From JAGQRJ01 sp041402045 (GTDB lineage: Bacteria > Planctomycetota > J058): a stretch of DNA of 64,000 nucleotides. Position 1 is the stretch's first letter. Each line of letters begins with the position of its first letter. Shown here in pieces: positions 47,981 to 56,889 of the stretch. Location: NCBI GenBank assembly GCA_041402045.1, contig JAWKSZ010000011.1, positions 62,001-126,000 on the forward strand, given 5' to 3'. Both the position numbers and the translations under genes were made by a program. The notes beneath the pieces were generated by a model, which was given only the letters and a program-made list of their open reading frames with translations, was not told the origin of the DNA and did not search any database.

Positions 47981-48529
47981 CTAGTCCTTGGGGGCGACGT
48001 GGATCACGAGCAGCTCGTCCACCGCGTAGTGGCGCACGACGTAGCCCGGCCCCGCTTCGGGCGGGACCACGAACTCGGGGACGCCGGGCGGCGTGCCTCC
48101 GGGGGTCTCGCTGTCGAGGGAGGACAGGGCCTTCGAGCCCTGAGGCCCGAGGATCAGGTCGAGGGGCAGGAACAGGCCGACCCCGACCACGAGCAGGACC
48201 GCCGCAGCCATGGCCAGGAACTTCGGCCACTGCGGCGGCTCCGCCGGGCGCTGGGGGAAGGCCACGACGTTGGGCGCCGGGGCCGCCGCGGGAGCGGGGG
48301 CGCCCACCGGGGGCAGGTCGCGGATCGCCTGGGTGACCCGCTCCCAGGCCGACTCGGGCAGCTCGGGCGGCTCGAGGTGCGCGGCGGCCTGGCCGAGGTC
48401 GTCCTCGAGGCTGGCCAGCGCGGCCAGACCCTCGGGGCTCTCCAGGTAGTCGTTGAGCGCCTGCTCCTGCTCGGCAGTCAGGTCACCGCGGTGGGTTCCG
48501 TTGAGGACGGCGTCCAGGATCGGGTCCAT
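47981..48529 (-). CDS. Membrane anti-sigma factor-like protein
   Basis: 182 residues. A short cytosolic N-terminus has an acidic helix (LTAEQEQALNDYLESPEGLAALASLEDDLGQA) as in zinc-less anti-sigma domains, followed by a Pro/Ala linker, one membrane helix (WPKFLAMAAAVLLVVGVGLFLPL near 100-122), and a periplasmic tail ending YVVRHYAVDELLVIHV. No HxxxCxxC zinc motif is present. It follows the ECF sigma gene by 3 bases, the usual arrangement for a cognate anti-sigma factor. Confidence 0.78.
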   Translation of the reverse strand: MDPILDAVLNGTHRGDLTAEQEQALNDYLESPEGLAALASLEDDLGQAAAHLEPPELPESAWERVTQAIRDLPPVGAPAPAAAPAPNVVAFPQRPAEPPQWPKFLAMAAAVLLVVGVGLFLPLDLILGPQGSKALSSLDSETPGGTPPGVPEFVVPPEAGPGYVVRHYAVDELLVIHVAPKD

Positions 48530-48532
48530 GGC

Positions 48533-49126
48533 CTACCTCGCGAACTGGGCCAGGAGGCCCTGGAGGTTCTTGCGGGCGTAGAACAGGCGGGACATGACGG
48601 TGCCCACCGAGCAGTCGACCGCCGTGGCGATCTCCCTGTAGGACAGACCCTTGACCGTGTAGAGCAGGAACACCGTGCGGTGCTTCTCGCTGAGCTTGGA
48701 GAGCGCCTCCTGGAGCGCGGCCTTGAGCTCGCGCTCTCGGGCCTCGGCCCGGGGGCCGATCTCGCCCGAGGGCACGAGGCCGTCCTCCAGCGAGTCGGCG
48801 CGCCGGACCTTCTTCCGTCGCCCCAGGTCGATCCCCTGGTGGACGGCGATCTGGCACAGCCAGGTGCGCAGCGCCGCGCGCCGCTCGAAGCGGGCCAACG
48901 ACTTGTGCGCCTTGAGGAAGGTCTCTTGCACCACGTCCAGCGCGTCCTCAGCGTTGCGGGTCATGCCGAAGGCGACCTTGTAGACGGCGTGTCGGTGCCG
49001 CTCGTAGATCTCCTCGAAGGCCGACTTGTCACCCGCAAGCGCTCGTTCGATCAGGTCTCGGTCCTGAGCGCGTGCCTGGGCACGGCTTAGGTCCTCTGAT
49101 CCAGACGTAGGGGGGTCGGCGGACAT
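48533..49126 (-). CDS. ECF RNA polymerase sigma factor
   Basis: 197 residues. Region 2 reads EEIYERHRHAVYKVAFGMTRNAEDALDVVQETFLKA (-10 recognition), and region 4 has LSEKHRTVFLLYTVKGLSYREIATAVDCSVGTVMSRLFYAR (-35 recognition helix-turn-helix), both typical of group IV sigma factors of the RpoE type. First gene of an operon with the anti-sigma-like and exported proteins; divergent from the gene at 49288. Confidence 0.95.
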   Translation of the reverse strand: MSADPPTSGSEDLSRAQARAQDRDLIERALAGDKSAFEEIYERHRHAVYKVAFGMTRNAEDALDVVQETFLKAHKSLARFERRAALRTWLCQIAVHQGIDLGRRKKVRRADSLEDGLVPSGEIGPRAEARERELKAALQEALSKLSEKHRTVFLLYTVKGLSYREIATAVDCSVGTVMSRLFYARKNLQGLLAQFAR

Positions 49127-49205
49127 TCAGGAGAACTCTTCTGATCGGCGCACAATATACGCCTCGCTCCGGTTCGATGCCCCCCCCAAACCCTCGACAG
49201 AACCG

Positions 49206-49235
49206 TTGACGGCGGGTCGGGGCCCGCCGTAAACT
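49206..49235 (+). promoter_or_regulatory. Promoter upstream of the 49288 gene
   Basis: TTGACG (49206-49211), 18-base spacer, TAAACT (49230-49235), about 50 bases before the ATG at 49288. A GC-rich hairpin GGCGGGT...GCCCGCC fills the spacer. On the minus strand TATATT near 49155 may serve the ECF operon. Confidence 0.55.
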
Positions 49236-49287
49236 GGCCCAACTTCGAGGGGTATGTGTCGCGCGGCCCCTCGCCTCCGAGGGTCCC

Positions 49288-49899
49288 ATGAAGCGAACTG
49301 CGACCGTAGTGGTGCTCACCGTAGCCGGTGTGCTCGGGAGCTGGATCCCCAGCAAGGCCGAGGACGCGTTCCGGTTCTACATGCGCGCCGACCTGGCCCG
49401 CGCCCTGGACGAGAACCCGGACGCGTTGATCGACCAGACGGTGACCTTCACCGACGAGCTGGTCTTCCTCTGGCCCGAGGAGGGCCGCCCGGACGAGGTG
49501 GACAACCAGCCGGCGCGCCTGTTCCACACGGTGAACTTCCGCTGCGTGGTGCCCACGAGCGCCATGGGCGAGCACCTGACCTCGATCGCCGACGACGCCA
49601 AGGAGGGCCTGACCCAGGCCCGCGCCGAGCTCGAGCGGATCAACCGCGAGCTGGCCGCCGGCAAGCTCAGCCTCTCCGAGGCCCAGACCCAGCGCACGGC
49701 CGCCATGGACCAGGTGCGCAAGATTTGGCACAACGCCCCGATCCTGACCGTCTACGGCCGGGTGACGCGGGCGCCGCTGTGGGGTCCGCCCCACGAGAAG
49801 GCGGAGCCGGGCGCCGAGACCGAGACGGTCACGATCGTGGTGGAGCGGATCGAGAAGCCCCGCCAGCGCTGGTATCAATACGGCCTCGATTCGCGCTGA
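49288..49899 (+). CDS. Hypothetical exported protein
   Basis: 203 residues with a signal peptide (TATVVVLTVAGVLGSWIPSKA). The mature part begins EDAFRFYMRADLARALDENP and includes a helix TQARAELERINRELAAGKLSLSEAQ, predicted coiled coil, then LTVYGRVTRAPLW. No family recognised. It is 75 bases upstream of hpnH on the same strand, so it may be co-transcribed with the hopanoid genes; a link to hopanoid side-chain chemistry is only positional. Confidence 0.65.
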   Translation: MKRTATVVVLTVAGVLGSWIPSKAEDAFRFYMRADLARALDENPDALIDQTVTFTDELVFLWPEEGRPDEVDNQPARLFHTVNFRCVVPTSAMGEHLTSIADDAKEGLTQARAELERINRELAAGKLSLSEAQTQRTAAMDQVRKIWHNAPILTVYGRVTRAPLWGPPHEKAEPGAETETVTIVVERIEKPRQRWYQYGLDSR

Positions 49900-49973
49900 G
49901 CGCGAGGAAGCACCTACACCAAGCCGGTTGAAGACGGCAGGGCCGCCTGGCGGCGGACCCGAAGGGGGATCAC

Positions 49974-50981
49974 ATGGGAGTCAGTCTGCAGCAGTCGACC
50001 AAGGTCGCTGCCTACGTGTTCAAGCAGCGCCTGCTGCGTCGCAAGCGCTACCCGCTCGTGCTCATGCTCGAGCCGCTCCTGCGCTGCAACCTGGAGTGCG
50101 GCGGCTGCGGCAAGATCCAGTATCCGGACGAGGTGCTCGACAAGCGCCTGACGCCGGAGCAGTGCTTCCAGGCCGCCGAGGAGTGCGGCGCCCCGGTGGT
50201 CTCGATCGCCGGCGGTGAGCCGCTGATCCACAAGGAGATCGACCAGATCGTCGCGGGCCTGATCAAGCGCAAGAAGTTCATTTACTTCTGCACCAACGCG
50301 ATCCTGCTCGAGAAGAAGCTGCACCTGTTCAAGCCCTCGCCCTACCTGACCCTCTCGGTCCACATGGACGGGCTCGAGGAGCGCCACGACGAAATGGTCG
50401 CGCGCAAGGGCGTCTACAAGAAGGCGATCGCCGCGATCAAGGCCGCCAAGGCCGCCGGGTTCCGCGTGACCACCAACACCACGATCTTCCGCGGCGAGGA
50501 TCCGGAGGAGGTCCGCGACCTGTTCGACGAGCTGACCCGGATCGGCGTCGACGGCATGATGATCAGCCCCGGCTACAGCTACTCGAAGGCGCCGCAGCAG
50601 CAGCTGTTCCTCGAGCGCGAGCAGACCGTGGAGCTGTTCACGAAGATCCTCGAGGGGCACCAGAAGAAGGCCTGGGAGTTCAACCACAGCCCGTTCTTCC
50701 TCGAGTTCCTCCAGGGCAAGCACCCCGAGTACGACTGCACCCCCTGGGGCAACCCGACCTACACCGTGTTCGGCTGGCAGAAGCCCTGCTACCTGCTCCA
50801 AGAGGGCTACACCAAGACCTACAAGGAGCTGATCAAGGAGACCGAGTGGGAGCGCTACGGGTGCAACAGCGGCAACCCGGCCTGCCAGAACTGCATGGTC
50901 CACAGCGGCTGGGAGGCGACCGCGGTCAACGACCACTTCGCGCGCCCCGGCGCCTCGCTCAAGAACGTGCTCACCGGCTGA
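49974..50981 (+). CDS. hpnH: Adenosyl-hopene transferase HpnH (radical SAM)
   Basis: 335 residues with AAGGGGGATCAC upstream. HpnH adds the 5'-deoxyadenosyl group of SAM to diploptene (hopene), the first step of the C35 hopanoid side chain. The radical SAM motif is CNLECGGC (Cys38, Cys42, Cys45), and the whole protein follows the family: LVLMLEPLLRCNLEC, SIAGGEPLIHKEI, LSVHMDGLEERHDEMV, MMISPGYSYSKAP, and a C-terminal GCNSGNPACQNCMVHSGWEATAV. hpnG follows immediately. Shows that this organism makes extended hopanoids. No shc is in this window. Confidence 0.96.
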   Translation: MGVSLQQSTKVAAYVFKQRLLRRKRYPLVLMLEPLLRCNLECGGCGKIQYPDEVLDKRLTPEQCFQAAEECGAPVVSIAGGEPLIHKEIDQIVAGLIKRKKFIYFCTNAILLEKKLHLFKPSPYLTLSVHMDGLEERHDEMVARKGVYKKAIAAIKAAKAAGFRVTTNTTIFRGEDPEEVRDLFDELTRIGVDGMMISPGYSYSKAPQQQLFLEREQTVELFTKILEGHQKKAWEFNHSPFFLEFLQGKHPEYDCTPWGNPTYTVFGWQKPCYLLQEGYTKTYKELIKETEWERYGCNSGNPACQNCMVHSGWEATAVNDHFARPGASLKNVLTG

Positions 50982-51054
50982 GCCGAGTGCAGGACGCCGA
51001 TCAGGCACGCGCGGGCGGGGGTCACCCCCGCCCGTTCGCGGTGTGGGAGGTCCG

Positions 51055-51753
51055 GTGAGTCGTTGGGTGCTGAGCCCGCTGCGAGGCGAGATCAAGGGCG
51101 TGCTGGCCCGGCTGGGCCCGACCTCGCCCGTCGAGGTCCCTGGCGCGGCGGAGGTCGTCGAGACCGCCGCGGGCGACCTGGTGGGCTTCACCGGGGTCGG
51201 CGCCAGGGCCGTGGAGCGGGTGCTGCGCGCCCTGGCCGCCCGAGGACCGGCGCCGGAGTGGGCGGTCCTGGTGGGGGTCGCCGGCGCCCTGACGCTGGAG
51301 CTGGAGCCCGGGCAGGTCTTCCGCTGCGGCAGGGCCTACGCCGACGGCGAGCCGGTGGACGCCCCAGCCCACCGGCTGCCCGAGGTCCTCGCCGGGCTCC
51401 CCCAGGCCGACGTGGCCTCGGTCTCGATCGTGGCCGATCCGGCCCGCAAGCGGGCGCTGGCGGCGGAGCTCCAGGGCGCGACCCTGGTCGACATGGAGAC
51501 CGCCTGGGCGTTCCGGGTCGCGGCCGAGCTGGGGCTGCCCTTGGGAGCGATCCGCGCGGTGTGCGACCGCCGGGACCAGGCGATCCCCGACCTCCAGGAC
51601 GGGCTCGATCCGGTCGGCCGGGTGCGGCCCCTGCGCTTCGCCAAGCAGCTCTTGAAGCGCCCCCGGGACGTGGCCGCGCTCCCCGGGCTGGGCAAGGCCT
51701 TCGCCCAGGCCACCGGGGCCCTGACGCCGCTGTTGCGCGCCGCGCTGGCGTAA
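51055..51753 (+). CDS. hpnG: Hopanoid-associated nucleoside phosphorylase HpnG
   Basis: 232 residues from the GTG at 51055 with GGGAGG five bases upstream. HpnG removes adenine from adenosylhopane to give ribosylhopane (or its phosphate), the step after HpnH. It has the nucleoside-phosphorylase fold: VGFTGVGARAVERVLRAL, a GVAGALTLELEPGQVF strand, and the VDMETAWAFRVAAELGLPL motif with the Met-Glu that binds the ribose. Adjacent to hpnH, 73 bases apart, so the pair is almost certainly one functional unit. Confidence 0.9.
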   Translation: MSRWVLSPLRGEIKGVLARLGPTSPVEVPGAAEVVETAAGDLVGFTGVGARAVERVLRALAARGPAPEWAVLVGVAGALTLELEPGQVFRCGRAYADGEPVDAPAHRLPEVLAGLPQADVASVSIVADPARKRALAAELQGATLVDMETAWAFRVAAELGLPLGAIRAVCDRRDQAIPDLQDGLDPVGRVRPLRFAKQLLKRPRDVAALPGLGKAFAQATGALTPLLRAALA

Positions 51754-51864
51754 CCGGCTCTCGCGTATCGGCTTGCCCCCACCCTTCGCCGACCCCGGCC
51801 CCTCTCCGGGCGCTTTGAGAAAGTTCTGTTACGGCGAGGGACCCCGCGGGTGGAACCGGAGCAC

Positions 51865-52422
51865 ATGAAGACGGCGACCGACGACGCGCTCATGGGGCGG
51901 CTGCGCCGGGGGTCACCCCCCGCGCGCGACGCCGCGTTTCGTGAGCTCGTGCGCCGGCACGCCCGGGGTCTCAGGGCCTACGTGGCGCCGATCGCGGGGC
52001 CGGCTCAAGCAGACGACGTGATCCAGGAGACCTTCCTCCGTGTCTATCAGCACCGCCAACGCTACGAGGCTGGCCCCGCCAGCTTCCGCACCTGGGCCTA
52101 CCGGATCGCGCGCAACCTCGCGCTCAACCGGCGGCGCAAAGAGCAGCGCGTGCGCCCGCTCGAGGACGTGGGCAGCGGCCGCCTGGTCGCCGCGGGCAAG
52201 GGTCCCGAGGCCAAGCTCACGGCCCAGCTCGAAGGCGACGCCCTGCGCGCCGCGATCGAGGGCCTCGGCCGGTCGGACCGCGAAGTGGTGACCCTGCGCT
52301 TCCAGCGCGGGCTGAGCTACTCGGAGATCGCCGAGGTCACGGGCGCGAGCCCGGCGGCGGTCAAGCAGCGCACTTGGCGCGCGCTCAAGCGCCTGCGAGA
52401 CACCTTGGAGACGCCCGAATGA
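51865..52422 (+). CDS. ECF RNA polymerase sigma factor
   Basis: 185 residues from the ATG at 51865 (CGGAGC upstream); an in-frame GTG at 51850 is less likely. Region 2: FRELVRRHARGLRAYVAPIAGPAQADDVIQETFLRVYQHR; region 4: LGRSDREVVTLRFQRGLSYSEIAEVTGASPAAVKQRTWRALKRLRD. A typical ECF sigma factor. Its stop overlaps the start of the anti-sigma/FecR-like gene by 4 bases (ATGA), so they are coupled. Confidence 0.95.
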   Translation: MKTATDDALMGRLRRGSPPARDAAFRELVRRHARGLRAYVAPIAGPAQADDVIQETFLRVYQHRQRYEAGPASFRTWAYRIARNLALNRRRKEQRVRPLEDVGSGRLVAAGKGPEAKLTAQLEGDALRAAIEGLGRSDREVVTLRFQRGLSYSEIAEVTGASPAAVKQRTWRALKRLRDTLETPE

Positions 52423-54078
52423 GCGACGACGACTGGCTGCGGCGCGAGCTCGAGGAGTTGAGCGAGCTCGAGGACGGCCCCGGCCCCGAGGACGAGGCCT
52501 GGCTGCGCGAGCTCCTGCCCGCGGTGCGCGACCTGGGGCGCGAGGACGAGGCCGAGGGCCCTCCCCCCGAGCGGGTGCTCGCCCGCGTCCTCGACGGGCG
52601 GGGCGCCGCCCCCGCCCGCGGGTGGCTGGGCCTGGTCGCGGCCTTGCTCCTCGGCGCCCTCGGCCTGGCGATCGTGTTCAGCCAGGGCGCGTCCGAGCGG
52701 ACCCCCGACACCGCTGCCACCGAGCCGCGCCCTCCGGTCGCGCAGCCGGAGACCCCGGGCACGGACCCCGAGACCCCAGCCACGGACGCCGAGATCCCGC
52801 TCAGCGACCCCGAGCCTCCGGTCACCGACCCCGTGCCCCCGGTCAGCGACCCCGAGACGCCCGTCGACCCCGAGACCCCGTCGACCCCGAGACAAGTCGA
52901 CCCCGGACGCCCGTCGACCCCGAGACGCAAGTCGACCCCGGACGCCGTCGACCCGGAACGCAAGTCGACCCCGAGACGCCGTCACCGACCCGTGCCGCCC
53001 GTCGACCCTGAGACGCCCGTCGACCCCGAGACGCCGTCACCACGACCCGTGCCGCCCCGTCGACCTGAGACGCCCGTCGACCCGGACGCCGTCACCGACC
53101 CTGAGACGCCCATGACGGTCGCCGAGGACCCGGCCAGCGATACCCACGAGCGCCCGCAGGAGCTGGCCGGTGCGGAAGGTCGGGCGCCGGGCGCGGTTCA
53201 GCGCCGGGAGCTGGGAGTCCCTGGCCGCGGGCGCCACGGTCTACGTGGGCGACACCCTCGACCTCGGCCGCGATCCCGGACGCCTGTCCCTGGTGCAGGG
53301 CGGTCGCATGTGGCTGGGGCCCGACTCGAAGGTCGCCTGCGCCGAGGCCTGGACCCTCGACGCCGGAGCCGTGCTCCAGGGCCGTGAGCTGCCCTCGCTC
53401 CTCGTCGACGGCGCCGAGATCAGCCCGGTCGGCGAGGCCGAGCTGCGCGTCGAGGTCGCGCGGCGCACCGCCGAGGTCGACGTCTACGCCGGCAAGGTGT
53501 ACATCCGCGACACCCGCGGCGACTCCTCGACCTGGCCGCAGGCCGCGGCGTGCGCGTGCGCCGCGGGCGCCTGGGCGACCCGCGCCCGGCCCAGCTCCCC
53601 GCGGGCCTGCGCCAGGCCCTCGCGCCCCAGGGCCAGCGCGTATGGGCCGAGGCCTGGGACGCCCAGGCGAAGCCGCGCTACGGCCTGCTCCTGGGCGAGC
53701 TCTCCCCCGAAGGCCTGCGCGGGGCGACGAAGCCGATCGCGCCGGTCGAGCGCGCGATCTGCGTCGCCGGACACGAAGCCCGCGGCCTATGCGCCGGCCC
53801 CCGCAGGCGGCCGGCTCTACCTGCGGCTCGTGCTCGAGGACCGCCACCCGATCACGCTCCAGCTCTCGTCCCCCGACCAGTCCCGCTCCTGGCGGCGCAC
53901 CGTCGAAGGACACCCGGGCGTGAACCACGTGGACCTGGCCCTGGACGAGCTCCCCGCCCTCGGCGGCGGCGCGGCGATCCAAGCCGGCCAGTTGCTGGAC
54001 CTGCTGAGCGTTCAGGCCGGCGGCGCTGGGGAGACGATCCCCCTGGTGTTGGAGTACGTCCAGGTCTACGTCCCCTGA
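52419..54078 (+). CDS. Anti-sigma / FecR-like membrane protein, frame-interrupted
   Basis: The gene starts at the ATG at 52419: an acidic cytosolic N-terminus (SDDDWLRRELEELSELEDG), a membrane helix near residues 67-86 (GWLGLVAALLLGALGLAIVF), then a Pro-rich repeat region (period 18 bases, TDPETP/PVDPET) through about 53110. Beyond that the coding signal changes frame near 53130-53170, 53522-53530 and 53750-53775. The pieces read as a FecR-type domain (WESLAAGATVYVGDTLDLG...VYAGKVYI), a further segment (QLPAGLRQALAPQGQRVWAE), and a jelly-roll-like C-terminus (YLRLVLEDRHPITLQLSSPD) to the TGA at 54076-54078. It is either a decayed gene or carries several sequencing errors. It should restrain the coupled sigma factor. 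Confidence 0.65.
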
Positions 54079-54153
54079 ACGGAATGCACGCTTCTGGGGG
54101 GTCGAACACTGCGATCTCGCTCCGGCCGCCGACGAATCGTGCGTTCCGTTCAG
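54075..54153 (+). terminator. Long stop-codon hairpin
   Basis: CTGAACGGAATGCACG (54075-54090, containing the TGA stop) pairs with CGTGCGTTCCGTTCAG (54138-54153), 15 of 16 pairs, with a 47-base loop. There is no T-run. One of a set of similar stop-linked stems here. Confidence 0.55.
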
Positions 54154-54361
54154 CTCTGAGGAGCTCCGCCAGGCACGGCCTCCTACGAGCGGCTGTCCGC
54201 CCACCCAACTTGAAAGAGATCTGGGGAGGCCGTTTCGTGACGACGATCCGTGGGGAGCGCCCAAGCTCGCGCATAACTCAGCCTACGGCGCCGCCTGGCG
54301 CCGAGCTGCGGTTGAGAGGATCGCGCAGCCGAAGCGCGACGGCCGAAGGTGAACGGTCGGC

Positions 54362-54692
54362 GTTCGCGAACGTCCGCCCTGAGGGTCGACCCCGCGGAAG
54401 ACGTTCGCGAACGTCCGCCCTTGAGGGTCGACCCCCGCGAAGACGTTCGCGAACGTCCGCCCTGAGGTCGACCCCGTGGAAGACGTTCGCGAACGTCCGC
54501 CCCAGGTCGACCCCGCAGCGGTGGTCGCAGAACGTCCGCCCCTGGTCGACCCCCGCGGAAGACGTTCGCGAACGTCCGCCCCTGAGGGTCGACCCCCGCG
54601 GAAGACGTTCGCGAACGTCCGACCTGAGGGTCGGACCCCCGTGGAAGACGTTCGCGAACGTCCGACCTGAGGGTCGGACCCCATCGTGTTCG
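54362..54692. repeat. Tandem array of eight ~42-bp units with two palindromes each
   Basis: Units start at 54362, 54403, 54445, 54485, 54524, 54564, 54607 and 54650 (39-43 bases). Each contains the palindrome GTTCGCGAAC followed by CGTCCG and, about 20 bases later, GGGTCGACCC or a close variant. The fifth unit is degenerate (GTCGCAGAAC). Unit lengths are not multiples of three, so the array does not encode a repeat peptide. There is no spacer variation, so it is not a CRISPR. Confidence 0.9.
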
Positions 54693-54729
54693 GCACTGCC
54701 TCTGCCGGCACTGCAGCACACACGCCGTA

Positions 54730-54840
54730 GGGGCGTAGCTCGTCTGCGTCCGTCCACCCCGCCGCGGTCCTGAGATAGAAGCCGCAACGCCGGATGCGAC
54801 ACCGTCTCGGGGGTGGGACGGGCGCAGACGAGCTGCGCCC
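54730..54840. repeat. Imperfect 31-bp inverted repeat (hairpin)
   Basis: The left arm 54730-54760 (core AGCTCGTCTGCGTC) pairs with the right arm 54809-54840 (core GCGCAGACGAGCT), with two mismatches and one bulge, around a 48-base loop. Adjacent are a second pairing CCGTCTCGG/CCGAGACGG (54803/54881) and the small palindrome GTGCTCCGAGCAC (54841-54853). No gene is visible in 54693-55080; the last 100 bases include a promoter-like AT-rich patch before the esterase. Confidence 0.6.
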
Positions 54841-55080
54841 GTGCTCCGAGCACGGCCCCGCCGGCACGCCGCAGAAAAATCCGAGACGGTCCGTTACCTC
54901 GCGCGGGCTCGCGGGTGAATCCAGGAATGGGGTGCCGCCCACACACCCCCGACCCCGCAGAACCCGCATAAAAACTGGGCTAGCGCTGTTACGCGCGACG
55001 TCTTCGCGGGTGAGTCCGGTGAGCGCAGAGAGGACGCGCTCCCCCTCACCCGCGTTCGAGCCAAGCTCGAGGAGACGCCC

Positions 55081-56889
55081 ATGATCCGCCCGCTCGTGTT
55101 CACCGCCTGCGCCCTGCTCGCAGCCACCGGCGCCGTCGAGGCCCAGACGACCCTCTCGCGCACCTACGGCGGCCGCGCCTGCCGCGTGTTCGTGCCCAGC
55201 GGCTACCAGCAGGGCACCCCGCGGCCGCTGGTCGTCATGCTCCACGGCTGCACCCAGGACCCCGACGACTTCGCCCGCGGCACCGAGTTCGACCGGATCG
55301 CCGAGCGCGAGAACCTGCTGGTCGTCTACCCCGCTCAGCCCCAGACCGCGAACCAGAACCGCTGCTGGAACTGGTTCGAGACCGGGCACCAGGCCCGCGG
55401 CCGCGGCGAGCCGGCCTCGATCGTCGGCTGCGTGGAGGGCGTGGCCCGGGAGTATGCGGTCGACCGCGCCCGGGTCTACGTCGCCGGGATCTCGGCCGGC
55501 GGCGCCATGAGCTCGATCATGGGCGCGACCTACCCCGACGTATTCGCCGCGATCGGCGTGCACTCGGGCGTGGAATACGCCGCCGCCGACGGCGTGGGCA
55601 CCGCGTTCAGCGCCATGTTCACCGGTGGCCCCGACCCCGAGCGCGCCGCCGACCTCGTGGTGCGCGCCATGGGCAGCCACCGCCGCGCCATGCCGGCCAT
55701 GGTGATCCACGGCACCGGCGACTACACCGTGCGCCCGCTCAACGGCGAGCAGGTGATCGCGCAGTTCGCCCAGGTGGCGGACCTGCTCGACGGCGGCGAC
55801 GACGACTCGGTCAGCGCTCGCCCGACCACGACCCGCCAGGACGTGGCCCAAGGCGGGCTGCGCTACACCGTGTTCGACCACGAGGACGCCAGCGGCCGCG
55901 TGCTCCTGCGCCGCGTGCTGGTCGACGGCATGGCCCACGCCTGGTCCGGCGGCAGCACCCAGGGCTCCTACACCGACCCGGGCGGTCCCAGCGCCAGCGA
56001 GGCCCTGTGGGCGTTCTTCAGCCAGCACACCGTCAACGGCGGCGCGACCCCGACCCCCACGCCGACCCCGACCCCCACGCCGACCCCGACCCCCACGCCG
56101 ACCGACGTCGTGCCTCCGACGACCACCGCAGCCCCATCCCCCGGCAGCTACGCCGTCGCGATCGACCTCGAGCTCCTGGTCAACGAGCAGGCGACCACCT
56201 ACTACACCCTCGACGGCACGACCCCCGACACCTCGTCGGCGGTCTACACCGGCCCGGTGACCCTGACCCACTCGGTGCGCCTGCGCTTCTTCAGCGTGGA
56301 CGCGGCGGGCAACCGCGAGGCGGTGCAAGGCGGCGACTACGACGTGGCCGGCACCCCCTGCCCCTGCGCCCCGGTCGTGGTCAAGCTCGACGGCGAGGGC
56401 GAGACCCTCAGCCGCTACCTGGCCTGGGAGCCGCTGGTGGCCGGCGCGCTCAAGGTCGGTGACCAGGGCATGTTCCAGAGCGACCTGCACCGCGGGGTGA
56501 TCGGCTTCGACGCCTCGAGCCTCCCCTCCCAGGCCCAGGTCCTGGGCGTGACCCTGCGCCTGCGGCGCAAGGCCGCCAAGGGCGGGGTCGAGGCCCTCGC
56601 GATCGACCTCCAGCGCGGCTACCTCGGCCGCTCGGCGAGCAGCGACCGCGAGGACTTCGACGCCCCGGCCTCGGACGCCTCGCTGGCTCGCGCCGCGGTG
56701 CCCACCGCCGACGGCGAGTGGCTCGAGGTCGACCTGCCCCAGGCCGCCGTCGACGCGCTCATGGCCCGCGGCTGGCTCGACCTGCGCCTGCGCGCGGAGA
56801 CCGCCCGCCCCCAGTTCGAGGCGAGCTGGATCGAGTTCTACCGCGCCGGCGCCGACGCCCCGCAGCTGATCGTGCGCACCACGCGCTAA
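55081..56889 (+). CDS. Secreted PHB-depolymerase-like esterase with accessory domains
   Basis: 602 residues with a signal peptide (LVFTACALLAATGAVEA). The catalytic domain resembles the PHB-depolymerase/feruloyl-esterase group (Esterase_PHB): VVMLHGCTQDPDDFA, nucleophile GISAGG near residue 139, acid in HGTGDYTVRP near 213, and His in MAHAWSGG near 286. A Thr-Pro linker encoded by repeated ACCCCGACCCCCACG follows, then a chitobiase/FN3-like domain (TYYTLDGTTPDTSSAVYTGP) and a C-terminal beta-rich domain (DFDAPASDASLARAAVP...LDLRLRAE) of the DNRLRE type. It probably hydrolyses polyester or plant-wall esters outside the cell. Stands alone between hairpin-rich tracts. Confidence 0.9.
   Translation: MIRPLVFTACALLAATGAVEAQTTLSRTYGGRACRVFVPSGYQQGTPRPLVVMLHGCTQDPDDFARGTEFDRIAERENLLVVYPAQPQTANQNRCWNWFETGHQARGRGEPASIVGCVEGVAREYAVDRARVYVAGISAGGAMSSIMGATYPDVFAAIGVHSGVEYAAADGVGTAFSAMFTGGPDPERAADLVVRAMGSHRRAMPAMVIHGTGDYTVRPLNGEQVIAQFAQVADLLDGGDDDSVSARPTTTRQDVAQGGLRYTVFDHEDASGRVLLRRVLVDGMAHAWSGGSTQGSYTDPGGPSASEALWAFFSQHTVNGGATPTPTPTPTPTPTPTPTPTDVVPPTTTAAPSPGSYAVAIDLELLVNEQATTYYTLDGTTPDTSSAVYTGPVTLTHSVRLRFFSVDAAGNREAVQGGDYDVAGTPCPCAPVVVKLDGEGETLSRYLAWEPLVAGALKVGDQGMFQSDLHRGVIGFDASSLPSQAQVLGVTLRLRRKAAKGGVEALAIDLQRGYLGRSASSDREDFDAPASDASLARAAVPTADGEWLEVDLPQAAVDALMARGWLDLRLRAETARPQFEASWIEFYRAGADAPQLIVRTTR

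Noticed and set aside
52700..53110. Minus-strand Ser/Arg/Gly repeat protein opposite the Pro-rich region
   Set aside because: It is the antisense of the PET repeat, with no start context or neighbour support.
54362..54692. CRISPR array
   Set aside because: Units are contiguous and nearly identical, with no unique spacers and no cas genes nearby.
53550..54773. A 407-codon open frame from 53550 through the tandem array
   Set aside because: It runs through one segment of the FecR-like gene and then through noncoding repeats whose unit lengths are not multiples of three.
54794..55084. A 96-codon + strand open frame before the esterase
   Set aside because: Overlaps hairpins and the esterase start; Arg/Pro/Ser composition with no ribosome-binding site.
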